A stretch of 64,000 bases of DNA from Salinigranum marinum. Its GTDB lineage: Archaea; Halobacteriota; Halobacteria; Halobacteriales; Haloferacaceae. The stretch is taken from the NCBI RefSeq assembly GCF_024228675.1, contig NZ_CP100462.1, forward strand, positions 248,001 through 312,000, read 5' to 3'. Positions 35,491 through 43,486 of this stretch are shown here, piece by piece; within the stretch, counting starts at the first letter, position 1; each line of letters begins with the position of its first letter. A model generated the notes under the pieces. It was not told the DNA's origin and ran no database searches. It saw nothing but the letters and a program-made list of their open reading frames with translations. The position numbers and the translations under genes are program-made.

Positions 35491-35689
35491 AACGTTCAGC
35501 AGTTACCAATCCGGCACATCGCCGAGATATCGATTGTTCTCGTGCGACACACGGCCATCTCTTCTTCGAGGACTTCCGACTCTGCTGCATATCGTCGATA
35601 GCCTTCGGCGAGCACATCTCGGCTTACTGGCTTCTCGATAGTGATTTTCCCGTTTTCCTCGTGGATGATTACCTTGTCGCCTCCGTGAA

Positions 35690-37092
35690 CATTCGTCTTT
35701 AGTTAGACCTCACACCTCGGTTGCGTAGCGGTAGCGAGCGTCTCTTGGAGTATCGTTCGTTGCTGGTGGATCTTCTGGGCATCCTCGATCAGCCGCTCCA
35801 GCAACGGCGGTGGCGAGTAGCCGAGATACTCACCAAGTTCGTGGAGGATAAGCTGGGCGTGCGACCGGAAGGTCGCCGCCCAGCGTTCCGGTGGAAACAC
35901 GATCTCGTCGTCAGCCTGCTCGGTAACCAGATCCAACAGCTCACGGCTCACCAGCAGTGACAGCAACGCCGCATACAGCAGAATTTTCACTACATCCGGG
36001 TCGCTTGTGTCGAACTCGTCCAACTCGTACTGCGTCTTCAGTTCACGAAACAGGGTTTCTACTTCCCAACGACACCGATACAACGTTGCTAGATCCTCTG
36101 GGAAGAACTCATCTCGCGGCAGATTCGTGATGTACAGATGGTAGTCGTCGGCGTCCTCATCGCGGACGCCGACGACGCGGAATTGCTTCGTATCCAGCGA
36201 GCGCGTTCCCTCGTACTGGCCTCGCTTGAACTCCGCTTCGACCTCTACGTCGATATACTTCCGCGAGAGATCATCGACTACATCGTGGATCTGCTTGCCC
36301 TCCAAGGGAATGGCGCGCCCGCGCCATTCCCGTAATTCCTCCGTTATCACCGGGTTCGCGCTCTTCTTCAGCCGACTCACGAAGTAGCCGTCATTCTCGT
36401 CGATCAACGCGAACCGGCGGTACTTGAAGTACGCCAGATCAAGCAACACCAGCCGTCCTTGTAGCCACGAACCTGTCTTGAACAGCGTGCTGTCGTGCGT
36501 TTTCTCGTCTGTCACGTCGATCCGTTCAATCGTCTCATCGGTGGCGTTGTGGAGCAGGTGGAGCTTCGCTCCAGCCTGCTCCTCGTGACGGGCTTGGAAC
36601 TCATCAGAGAGAAACTCGTGCAACCGCAACACCGTTCCATCAGCGATCATCACGTCCCTGAATCGGTCGATATCAGCGTCAACAGCGTCGGGAACAGCGA
36701 CCTCGTCGAGGCCGTGCTCGACGAGGTCGCGCAGATACTCCGCAAACGTCGGCGTCAACCGCTGATGGAATCCGCCGGGAGAGAGCGGTTCATCGGCGGT
36801 AGCGTTGTAGCTGCGACGGAATCCAGCGAGTGTTCGGCTCTCGCCTGCGGCGAAGCCGAACACGAACGACCACACGAGGGCGGGCATCTGTGTTTTCCTG
36901 TTGCGTTCGACCACGCCGAGTTCCTCGGCGTGCTCTTCGAGGAACTCAGATGGAAAAAGCGTAGTGAGTCGACGCATAATTCGAGGTGAGGACGGAGAGT
37001 TGTGCACAGACTTCTCCTCCTCACTCCTTCCGAAAAGTAGCCTCGATAAGCCGCTACTGTCACGCGGTTCGTCTCCTAACTAAAGACGGATG
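35690..37092 (-). mobile_element. ISH8-like insertion sequence (IS4 family, 1,403 bp)
   Basis: Ends CATTCGTCTTTAGTTAG (left) and CATCCGTCTTTAGTTAG (reverse complement of the right end). A 10-bp target duplication CCTCCGTGAA is at 35680-35689 and 37093-37102 (11 bp if the preceding G is counted). Length and duplication size fit ISH8. It is inserted in the antitoxin reading frame of the MazEF-like pair. Confidence 0.93.
35703..37007 (-). CDS. ISH8-type (IS4-family) transposase
   Basis: 434 residues, full length. Core: VMIADGTVLRLHEFLSDEFQ (first Asp), WLQGRLVLLDLAYFKYRRFA (second Asp), and TLYRCRWEVETLFRELKTQY with the Y-(2)R-(3)E-(6)K signature near residue 327-346. A long beta insertion precedes the Glu motif, as in IS4 members. 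A second, clearly different ISH8-like transposase is at 61896. Confidence 0.93.
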   Translation of the reverse strand: MHNSPSSPRIMRRLTTLFPSEFLEEHAEELGVVERNRKTQMPALVWSFVFGFAAGESRTLAGFRRSYNATADEPLSPGGFHQRLTPTFAEYLRDLVEHGLDEVAVPDAVDADIDRFRDVMIADGTVLRLHEFLSDEFQARHEEQAGAKLHLLHNATDETIERIDVTDEKTHDSTLFKTGSWLQGRLVLLDLAYFKYRRFALIDENDGYFVSRLKKSANPVITEELREWRGRAIPLEGKQIHDVVDDLSRKYIDVEVEAEFKRGQYEGTRSLDTKQFRVVGVRDEDADDYHLYITNLPRDEFFPEDLATLYRCRWEVETLFRELKTQYELDEFDTSDPDVVKILLYAALLSLLVSRELLDLVTEQADDEIVFPPERWAATFRSHAQLILHELGEYLGYSPPPLLERLIEDAQKIHQQRTILQETLATATQPRCEV

Positions 37093-37264
37093 CCTCCGTG
37101 AATGTCGAACTTCTCTCGGAGCTCCTTAGGGATGATGACTTGCCCGCGTTCTCCGACCTTGCGCTCCTCGCTGCGGCCCATATATACACGTATGATACAG
37201 ATACTCAAAGCGCTTTCCGGCTCCCCAAGTAAACGCTACGAGTCAGGGGTACGGCCGTGACGAA

Positions 37265-37657
37265 TCACTCTTCCTGCTCATCGGTTGGTTCCAACGGGAC
37301 CCTCGAAACCTCAATATTCTCGTAATCTTTCTCCGAGGAGAGCACGTCTAGTCTTCGGGTTTCTGCAGTTGCGGCGTGGAACGCGTCGAAAGGCGTCATT
37401 CCCTCGTCGTAGTAGTTTACGGCTTTGAGAACCACCTGCTTCTCCTCCTCGTCACGGACGGGAACTAATTCGAGCAGATTGGCCACGAGCGGAACGTAAT
37501 CGAACTCGTAACGTTCCCGAGCGAGGACGAGTTCGAGATACGAGAACGCCGACGTTTCGACTTCGTGTTCGTCAAGCGCGGCTTCTGCCGACTCCTGTAG
37601 CCAATCGGTGTCTTTCGCGAGGGCAAGAAGAAAGTCCGTTTCGACGTACACCGTCAT
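37265..37657 (-). CDS. vapC: PIN-domain toxin (VapC-like)
   Basis: 130 residues, MTVYVETDFLLALAKDTDWL. The PIN acidic residues are Asp8 (ETDFLL), Glu in SYLELVLARERY (about 41) and Asp in MTPFDAFHAATAETRRLDVL (about 91), followed by SSEKDYENI at the end. It would cleave RNA with Mg2+. The start overlaps the antitoxin stop by 4 bp (37654-37657), the normal operon form, with the antitoxin first. Intact in sequence. Confidence 0.9.
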   Translation of the reverse strand: MTVYVETDFLLALAKDTDWLQESAEAALDEHEVETSAFSYLELVLARERYEFDYVPLVANLLELVPVRDEEEKQVVLKAVNYYDEGMTPFDAFHAATAETRRLDVLSSEKDYENIEVSRVPLEPTDEQEE

Positions 37658-37896
37658 CTACCGCCCTCACTCCGAGCTTCCGCCTTCGCTTCGTCCTCGA
37701 TATCCTCTCGTATCTCTTCGACAGAAGCATCACGGAGCTCACCTGCCGCTGCGCGGACAGCCGCGAGCGGGTCGTCTGCGACCGGAATGAGTTCGATTCT
37801 ATCCTCGTAGGTCACGATGTGGTACCGTTCCCCGTACTTTTCTCGCACCTCTTTGGGGATGTAGAGGCGGCCCTGTTTGTCCGTCTCTGCTGACAT
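37654..37896 (-). CDS. vapB: AbrB-type antitoxin (VapB-like)
   Basis: 80 residues. N-terminal swapped-hairpin DNA-binding domain DKQGRLYIPKEVREKYGERY (6-25) followed by HIVTYEDRIELIPV. The C-terminal tail is an acidic helix (ASVEEIREDIEDEAKAEARS) that should bind and block the PIN toxin. A 9-bp-arm inverted repeat lies directly upstream and probably is its own operator. Confidence 0.9.
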   Translation of the reverse strand: MSAETDKQGRLYIPKEVREKYGERYHIVTYEDRIELIPVADDPLAAVRAAAGELRDASVEEIREDIEDEAKAEARSEGGR

Positions 37897-37904
37897 AGAT
37901 TAGA

Positions 37905-37940
37905 ATTTGGTGGCATAGATGAAATATCTTTCCACCAAAT
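37905..37940 (-). promoter_or_regulatory. Palindromic operator/promoter of the VapBC pair
   Basis: Inverted repeat ATTTGGTGG (37905-37913) and CCACCAAAT (37932-37940), perfect 9-bp arms separated by 18 bp, ending 9 bp upstream of the antitoxin ATG (37896). The AT-rich middle (GAAATATCTT on the plus strand) contains a TATA-like AAGATATTT on the minus strand. Binding of the VapB AbrB domain here would block the promoter. Confidence 0.75.
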
Positions 37941-38087
37941 CCAATATAATACCATTCGATGAAGGCGTCCGGCTGGTCTGTAGTGTGATGAACGGCCTTG
38001 TTGAAACCCTCACCCGGTGATAGGTTTCAGTAGTCCTGCCGAATACAGAGCGCTTACACAGCAAGTCGCTGATTGATAGGAACCGAC

Positions 38088-38513
38088 TTATTCCCCACTT
38101 GTTGCAGTCCACGTCGCACTCGCCTCGACTGCGTTTTCGAATGTGAGTTGCGTCACTTCTGGAGGGGTATCCTCTCCACCTGCCGGGAGAAACTGGAACC
38201 GTATATCATCTCCTGTCGAGCCGAGTTGGGCGATGAGCATGACTATCTCACCCTGCTCAGCGGTGACAAACGCACGACGAACGACCGTCGTCCCGGCAGC
38301 GACATCAATATCAAGGGAGGCATCGTATTCATCTAACTTCGTCTCGACCGATACTGGGACAGCGTTGTTCCCTGTGTTCTTAATGACGAGTGTTCCCCCC
38401 GGATACTCGGGCTCTTGATTACTCCCCGGAAGGATTCCCGTGCAGCCTGATACTGATACGGCACCGAGACATCCCCCGATTGCACGTAGATATCGCCGTC
38501 TCTGCATACTCAT
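38088..38513 (-). CDS. Tat-exported lipoprotein of unknown function
   Basis: 141 residues. Leader MSMQRRRYLRAIGGCLGAVS, with RRR and a lipobox SGC (VSGCTG, Cys at about 24). The mature part is a single small beta domain (TLVIKNTGNNAVPVSVETKL, IDVAAGTTVVRRAF), resembling an Ig-like or CARDB-type fold. The start could be the ATG at 38507 (MQRRRY) two codons later. No neighbour suggests a role. An upstream gap of 280 bp separates it from the TumE-like gene. Confidence 0.85.
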   Translation of the reverse strand: MSMQRRRYLRAIGGCLGAVSVSGCTGILPGSNQEPEYPGGTLVIKNTGNNAVPVSVETKLDEYDASLDIDVAAGTTVVRRAFVTAEQGEIVMLIAQLGSTGDDIRFQFLPAGGEDTPPEVTQLTFENAVEASATWTATSGE

Positions 38514-38792
38514 GCTTCCGAACCGGCTGGTAAAATGTCTTCATCCACAACGATTACTGTTCGTTGGGTATCTCTCACCGATTCAACCGGTCTTTCTATC
38601 CAGACTCGAATCTACCGAAGCCGCTGTGTTGGATAGATTCTCTGTACCTTGCACGCCGATATTGTCGAGCGTTGAGGGTTTCAACAGAGCCAGATGAACG
38701 TATTCGTCCCGTTGGCAAACAATAGAGGACCACGCGGGGATTGCATAAGTGACTCCTTTGATTTTCTCTCTCAGCCACTCCGGTCGAAATGC

Positions 38793-39236
38793 TTAGCGGT
38801 CGGTGAGACGGGTTTCGAGGCGGTCGAGAATTCCCCAGAGCAACGGAACTGGCTGGAGGCTGTCGAAAGAGACCGCCTCGTACTCGTATTCATTGCCCGC
38901 GGAGAGACGTTCTTGATAGTGTGCCCATCCATCTACGTGCGGATTCGGCTCGTGGTGCCACCCACAGTCGAAGTTCGAGCTTTCGCTGTAATGAAAGGCG
39001 AACTCTGGGTCTGCGTCGGCAGTCTCGCCCGCGTACCACCGAAGGGTGAGTGTTCCCTCGTCCGCTTCGCTTCCGAGAATAGCCGGGTCAAGTGTCGCAA
39101 CCACACGGATGAATTGGCCGGGGGGTTCCCCACTCGCATGTTGGACGGCAGGATGCCGCTCAATCGTGCGTCTGAGTTCAAGTAGAACCGTGTGCGATGC
39201 CTGTCCGGGGTCGTAGCCGCCGTCGAACGCGAACAT
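38793..39236 (-). CDS. TumE-like (DUF6516-type) putative toxin, copy 1
   Basis: 147 residues. The conserved block FHYSESSNFDCGWHHEPNPH and VDGWAHYQ (81-108) resembles the YxxHxxd...fRwdnaPHhpe..hkH core of TumE-like proteins, with the His residues retained. A hydrophobic LRWYAG strand precedes it. It lies 4 bp after the stop of the HTH gene on the same strand. A second pair with the same layout is at 53801-54880. The family assignment is from the motif only. Confidence 0.65.
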   Translation of the reverse strand: MFAFDGGYDPGQASHTVLLELRRTIERHPAVQHASGEPPGQFIRVVATLDPAILGSEADEGTLTLRWYAGETADADPEFAFHYSESSNFDCGWHHEPNPHVDGWAHYQERLSAGNEYEYEAVSFDSLQPVPLLWGILDRLETRLTDR

Positions 39237-39240
39237 CCGG

Positions 39241-39759
39241 TCAGGCAGGTGCCGGGGTACTTCCAGCGTAGTCAGAATAGTGTTCGATAGCGTCCTCTAC
39301 AAGCTGGAGACGATACGCGAGGATGTCCCAGTCGTTCGCCGTCTGGCGCATCTCTCGCGTTGTCTCGGCGGTATCGGTATGTGCCGCCTGCTTGCGAAGG
39401 TCACTCGGTGAATCTGCGTCATACTCAGTCTGCCACTCCTCGACCTGCTCCTGTAGGTCGCCACGCAGTTCGAGAAGGTCGTCGCGGGTCCGGTTGTCGA
39501 GGAGGTCGCGGAGGGCTTGCATTCGCGTGTAGAGCGGGTCGGGCTCGTACTGGGTTGCGGTTCCTCCGGTAGTGGTTCGGAGAACGTTCATCTCGACGAG
39601 GCGCTGGAGATGGTCGCGCGCAGTATTTCCCGCGACGTGGGCCTGCTCTGCAATCCAGTCAGCCGGCTTGGGCTCGGAAACTGTAATGGCGACTGCGCGC
39701 ACGCGGTCAAAGGCGCTCTGGTGCTCTTTCCAGAGTTCGGCCCCTGATTCATCGGTCAT
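39241..39759 (-). CDS. Winged-HTH regulator paired with TumE-like protein, copy 1
   Basis: 172 residues from the ATG at 39759 (MTDESGAELWKEHQSAFDRV); the longer frame to 39879 has no family character. HTH: PADWIAEQAHVAGNTARDHL, QRLVEMNVLRTTTGGTATQY (about 32-72). A helical acidic C-terminal half follows (LRDLLDNRTRDDLLELRGDL). It resembles the haloarchaeal DUF7342-type regulators. The TATA-like AATAATT is about 28 bp upstream, implying a leaderless message. It may be the antitoxin/autoregulator. Confidence 0.75.
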   Translation of the reverse strand: MTDESGAELWKEHQSAFDRVRAVAITVSEPKPADWIAEQAHVAGNTARDHLQRLVEMNVLRTTTGGTATQYEPDPLYTRMQALRDLLDNRTRDDLLELRGDLQEQVEEWQTEYDADSPSDLRKQAAHTDTAETTREMRQTANDWDILAYRLQLVEDAIEHYSDYAGSTPAPA

Positions 39760-39783
39760 ACGTAGCGGTTGACGCTGGACCAC

Positions 39784-39790
39784 AATAATT
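39784..39790 (-). promoter_or_regulatory. TATA-like box for the HTH/TumE-like operon, copy 1
   Basis: On the minus strand AATTATT centred about 28 bp upstream of the ATG at 39759, the spacing for leaderless transcription. Confidence 0.4.
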
Positions 39791-40105
39791 CTATGGAGAA
39801 AACAAACTATTGAACAGGAACGACGGCAGAAGTGACGAGCTGACCGCGGGAGAGGCTGACGCGTTCTCCAGAAAGTCAAGCGTCAGTGGTTTTATTATGA
39901 ACTACGGTAATCTTGACTCTAGTAAATCGCACGACGGAGGAGATGGGGATGACGTGGCATAATGAACTCTACTCCGAAATGGGAGAAGGGTTTAAATACA
40001 CCTCGTCGCCGTCTGTTGACTCCTAGTGCCGCTTCAGCCCTGAACTGCTAGATTTTTCTCCTCAGCGCACCTCTTAGGAGTATCAGACGTGTTCTGAAGT
40101 CCATC

Positions 40106-40573
40106 ATGCCACGAACCAAACAGTACGTTGTCGATCTGTCTGCCGATGAACGAGCTGAACTCGAAGCGATGCTAGCGGCTGGAACGCACAAAACACGCGT
40201 TCTCACGCGTGCACGGTGTCTCTTGCACGCCGATGACGGCTTGACTGACAAGCAGGTCAGTCAAGCCGTCGGCTGTCACCCCGGCACGGTTGGACGCATT
40301 CGGAAACGGTACGTGGAGGACGGCCTTGCGGCGATTAATCGCCGCGAGGCCGACCGTGTCTACGAGCGTAAACTCGATGGGCGCGAAGAAGCTCACCTCA
40401 TCGCATTGGCCTGTAGCGACCCACCAGAAGGACGCTCTCGCTGGTCGCTTCACCTTCTAGCCGAACACCTCGTTGCCCTCAACGAGATCGACGTCGAGTC
40501 GATCTCTCACGAAACCGTCCGACAGGTGCTAAAAAAACACGGCTACACCCTCACCGATCAGAATCGTGGGTGA
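40106..40573 (+). CDS. IS630 transposase, upstream frame (DNA-binding half)
   Basis: 155 residues. Double HTH region: RAELEAMLAAGTHKTRVLTR, GLTDKQVSQAVGCHPGTVGR, then the Homeodomain-like segment RSRWSLHLLAEHLVALNEID and SISHETVRQVLKKHGYT. It ends TGA at 40573, overlapping the second frame by 4 bp. The run AAAAAAA at 40531-40537 within LKK codons is a -1 slippery tract, and the -1 frame from there (KKTRLHPHRSESWVIKPEHN) matches the family better than the zero frame (KKHGYTLTDQNRG). Confidence 0.88.
   Translation: MPRTKQYVVDLSADERAELEAMLAAGTHKTRVLTRARCLLHADDGLTDKQVSQAVGCHPGTVGRIRKRYVEDGLAAINRREADRVYERKLDGREEAHLIALACSDPPEGRSRWSLHLLAEHLVALNEIDVESISHETVRQVLKKHGYTLTDQNRG
40531..40537 (+). other. 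A7 slippery sequence, candidate -1 frameshift site
   Basis: Sequence CTAAAAAAACAC in the upstream transposase frame (CTA AAA AAA CAC). A slip by -1 joins the DNA-binding frame with the catalytic frame; after the slip the frame remains open through the second ORF. Confidence 0.6.
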
Positions 40574-41235
40574 TCAAACCCGAACACAACGCCGCGTTTG
40601 TCTGTCGGATGGAAGACCTCCTCGACCTCTACCACGAACCGTACGACCCAGTTCGTCCTGTCGTCTGCTTCGACGAGAGTAACAAAGCGCTTCACAAGCA
40701 CGTCCGTGACCCGCTCCCGGCCCGTCCGGGAGCGGTCGCTCGGTACGACTACACCTACGAACGAAACGGCACACGGAACCTCTTCATGATGAGTGAACCG
40801 CTCGTTGGCTGGCGACACGTCGAGGTGACAAAACGCCGTCGCAAGCAAGAATTCGTCCAGCAGATGCAGACACTTTCCGATGAGCACTACCCGGATGCCG
40901 AGTGCATCCGGGTGGTGCTCGACAACCTCGATACGCACAAAGCCTACGCGTTCTACGAATTTCTCCCACCGAAGGAAGCACGCCGTCTGCTTGGGAAGCT
41001 AGAGTTCCATTTCACGCCCAAACACGGTAGCTGGCTCAACATGGCCGAAATAGAGTTCAGCGCACTCACTACCGAATGCCTCGATCGTCGTATTCCCGAC
41101 GCAGCGACCCTCCGTGCGGAGGTAGCTGCGTGGGAGCGCACTCGAAATGAGGATAACTCGGCCATCGACTGGCAGTTCACCACCGAGGACGCACGTATCA
41201 AACTCCGTCAGCTATATCCAACAAATCACGCTTGA
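40570..41235 (+). CDS. IS630 transposase, downstream frame (DDE half)
   Basis: 221 residues as an ORF from the GTG at 40570, but it is probably made only as the fusion. Catalytic motif: RPVVCFDESNKALHKHVRDP (Asp), CIRVVLDNLDTHKAYAFYEF (Asp, the DNxxxH motif), FHFTPKHGSWLNMAEIEFSA (Glu). These are the typical DDE residues of IS630. A basic MSEPLVGWRHVEVTKRRRKQ segment links the first two. Confidence 0.9.
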   Translation: MIKPEHNAAFVCRMEDLLDLYHEPYDPVRPVVCFDESNKALHKHVRDPLPARPGAVARYDYTYERNGTRNLFMMSEPLVGWRHVEVTKRRRKQEFVQQMQTLSDEHYPDAECIRVVLDNLDTHKAYAFYEFLPPKEARRLLGKLEFHFTPKHGSWLNMAEIEFSALTTECLDRRIPDAATLRAEVAAWERTRNEDNSAIDWQFTTEDARIKLRQLYPTNHA

Positions 41236-41245
41236 AGCGGCACTA

Positions 41246-41561
41246 GGTGTTATGCGGCAGGATGGGCGCTGCAGCAGATGACCAAGCTGCCTCCACCGAA
41301 GAAGTCGCCAGCATGATTGACCAGGTTGCAGATGCCGCGGAACAAGTAAGTGGTGAATCCGGGAACGTTTCTGCAGCCGCCCAAGAGCAGGCATCCTCGC
41401 TCACACAAATTGCACAGAACACGCAGACGCTTGCCGACCAAGCAGAGGAACTCCAAGGGCTGCTCTCGGGGTTCACGATTGGAGAAGCAGCGGCTGAGTC
41501 ATCAGTGCACACATCCAAAACGGGTGCGATGGTGTCAACAGATGGTGGTATCCATCGCTAG
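41246..41561 (+). pseudogene. C-terminal remnant of a haloarchaeal transducer (methyl-accepting protein)
   Basis: The frame reads ADDQAASTEEVASMIDQVAD, SGNVSAAAQEQASSLTQIAQ and ends TSKTGAMVSTDGGIHR. The EEVASMID and AAQEQASSL repeats are typical of the signalling helix of Htr proteins. The 5' part was replaced by the IS630 element ending at 41243. No transducer membrane or HAMP part remains in the window. Confidence 0.85.
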
Positions 41562-41604
41562 ACTGCAGATATTCATACGTCGACAGTTACAGCAACGGTA
41601 AGAC

Positions 41605-42243
41605 AGACTTGATGAGTTCGCAAGCGTCGTCTCGCACGACCTGCGGAGCCGACTCTATGTCGCACAGGGACGGCCGATGCTCGTGGCCGAAGCGTGTGAG
41701 ACTGCACATACGGAGCACTGTTGAAGTACTCGGTCGAATCAGGAGAGTATCGAAGATATGCTGACGCTTGCGCGACAAGGCGAGACAGTGGGCGAGACAA
41801 CACGGGTTGCAGGCCCTAATTTCGTCGAGAGTTGCTGGGAGTTATCGGGAGCTGACAGCGCCACAGTCGAACTCGTTGATTCGTTCGATCTGTTCGGTGA
41901 CCGGTCACGGCTCCGGTACGTCTTTGAGAACCTCCTTCGAAACACGGTCGAGCACGGCCCTGACGACGTCACTGTCCATGTCGGCCGGACCGGTGAGGGC
42001 CTCTACGTAGAGGACGAGGGACTGAGTATTCCCATAGACAAGCACGAGACCGTGTACCAGCCAAGTCACTCTTCGGCGTCCGGCGGGACAGGGTTTGGAC
42101 TCAGTATTGTCCGCCGGATCGCTGAGGCACACGAGTCGGACGTGGACATCACCGAGCGTTCTGCTGGCGGTTCCTGATTCGAGTTCGGTGGCGTTCGGCT
42201 CGAACCCCGGTCGGATGACGCTGAGTTAGCGGCTCACGAGTGA
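41605..42243 (+). pseudogene. Histidine-kinase remnant (HisKA plus HATPase)
   Basis: The 5' part reads LDEFASVVSHDLRSRLYVAQ, with the phospho-His of the H-box, then is broken by TGA codons and a shift near 41720. The next frame: NQESIEDMLTLARQGETVGE, RYVFENLLRNTVEHGPDDVT (N-box), GGTGFGLSIVRRIAEAHES (G2-box). A TGA at 42175-42177 replaces the Arg of GGSRFEFGGV, after which the frame continues to 42243. At least three lesions. It resembles the C-terminal kinase part of the large sensor kinase at 43786. Confidence 0.85.
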
Positions 42244-42289
42244 ACGCAGAAGCCGCTGCTCTACGGGTACGACACCACCAGCCGGCCAG

Positions 42290-43486
42290 TCAGCGCCGTT
42301 CGTCGCTCGACTGGTCCGTCGTGTCGCGGTAGAGCCACAGGTTCGCCGCGCCCTTGGGGAGCGTGTATGGGATATAATCGCGCTCGAGGGTCCGACCGTC
42401 TGCCAGCTGGAACCGCTCACCGTGCACAGGTTCTCGTCGGTCGAGGAGCTCCTCGATCCGGTCGACGAACCGGTCGGGGTCGGCGAAGAGGCCCTGCAAT
42501 TCCGCGGCCGCCTGCGCACAATCGCGACCGATGAGGTCGTCACACGAGGCAGGCACACCGAACAGGCCACAGAGCGCGTCGTTCGCCACGATGATCTCCC
42601 GGTCGATGTTCTCGACGAGGACGCCGGTCGACAGTTCGTCGACGACCGTCTCCAGTACCGTGGCCGTCCGTGCGGCGTGTCGCTCGCGGCGTTTCCGCCC
42701 GGTGATGTCACGCCCGAAGCCGGCGATTCGTGTGACGGTCCCGCTGCCGTCGGCGATCGGGGTGGCCTGCACCCACACCCACCGGTGTGTCCCCTCGGCG
42801 GGTGTGACCCGGTACTCGATGTCGACCCGTTTGCCGTCCGAGGCGGTGGCCATCGCCGCCTCGACGTCGTTCCGATCCGCCGGATGGACTTGGTCGAGAA
42901 AGCTCCGTGGGTCGTCGAACAGGTCGTCGACAGGGTATCCCCAGATGTCCTCGTACGCGGAGTTGATGTAGAGCAATTCCTCCCAGTCGCTGTCGAACAT
43001 CCAGAGCAGGTCCGACGTCGCCTCGGTCAGGTCTCGAAGCCGTGACTCGACTTCGGCGACCTGCGTCTCGGCACGGTATTGCGAAACCGCGTTCTGGACG
43101 CGGTTGGCCAGCAACTCATACTGCTCCGTGCCGAGCCCCTTCTGGAGGTAATCGGTGACGCCGGCGGAGATCGCGTCGCTCGCGACGTCCTCGCTCCCCT
43201 TCCCCGTGTACAGAATGAACGGCAGATCGGGGTGTCGGGTCCGGACCGTCCGGAGAAACTCGATGCCGTTCTGCCCGGGCATGTCGAAGTCCGAGACGAC
43301 GCAGTCAAACGCCGCGAGGTCGAACGCCTCGAGTGCCTGCGTCGGGCTCGTCGCCGTCTCGATACCAATCTGATCGGACTCCCCTTGGAGAAACGTCGCG
43401 GTCAGATCGGTGAACGCGGGGTCGTCGTCGACGTGGAGGATCCGAGTCCGGCAGTCGGCCTGTCGGCGCTGGACGGTGATCCTCAC
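42290..43486 (-). CDS. Response-regulator receiver fused to two PAS domains, no output kinase
   Basis: 398 residues from the GTG at 43486 (VRITVQRRQADCRTRILHVD); the longer frame to 43585 is Arg/Pro-rich and rejected. Receiver domain (about 15-125) with acidic Asp20-Asp22, phosphoacceptor Asp66 (VVSDFDMPG) and Lys116 (YLQKG), all present. PAS 1 with PAC (TEATSDLLWMFDSDWEELLY, VEYRVTP-type, FGRDITGRKRR; about 155-275) and a second PAS (DELSTGVLVENIDREIIVAN; about 285-380). No kinase or DNA-binding part: it must act through other proteins. It converges on no operon; the large sensor kinase is upstream on the same strand with 300 bp between. Confidence 0.85.
   Translation of the reverse strand: MRITVQRRQADCRTRILHVDDDPAFTDLTATFLQGESDQIGIETATSPTQALEAFDLAAFDCVVSDFDMPGQNGIEFLRTVRTRHPDLPFILYTGKGSEDVASDAISAGVTDYLQKGLGTEQYELLANRVQNAVSQYRAETQVAEVESRLRDLTEATSDLLWMFDSDWEELLYINSAYEDIWGYPVDDLFDDPRSFLDQVHPADRNDVEAAMATASDGKRVDIEYRVTPAEGTHRWVWVQATPIADGSGTVTRIAGFGRDITGRKRRERHAARTATVLETVVDELSTGVLVENIDREIIVANDALCGLFGVPASCDDLIGRDCAQAAAELQGLFADPDRFVDRIEELLDRREPVHGERFQLADGRTLERDYIPYTLPKGAANLWLYRDTTDQSSDERR

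Larger units (their letters stand above)
35505..37181 (-). pseudogene. AbrB/MazE-type antitoxin gene split by an ISH8-like element
   Basis: The 5' part from the ATG at 37181 reads MGRSEERKVGERGQVIIPKE, LREKFDIHGG, a swapped-hairpin AbrB DNA-binding domain, and is cut at 37093 by the element. The rest resumes left of the element: GDKVIIHEENGKITIEKPVS, RDVLAEGYRRYAAESEVLEE. A further shift near 35545 converts the expected ENNRYLGDVPDW ending into another frame. The partner toxin pseudogene follows directly, so this was one MazEF-like operon. Confidence 0.8.
40026..41243 (+). mobile_element. IS630-family element (1,218 bp) inserted at TA
   Basis: Termini GTGCCGCTTCA and TGAAGCGGCAC are inverted (40026-40036, 41233-41243), each flanked by TA (40024-40025, 41244-41245), the target duplication of IS630/Tc1. 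Two overlapping reading frames encode the transposase. The element cut the 5' part of a transducer gene now seen as a remnant at 41246. Confidence 0.9.
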
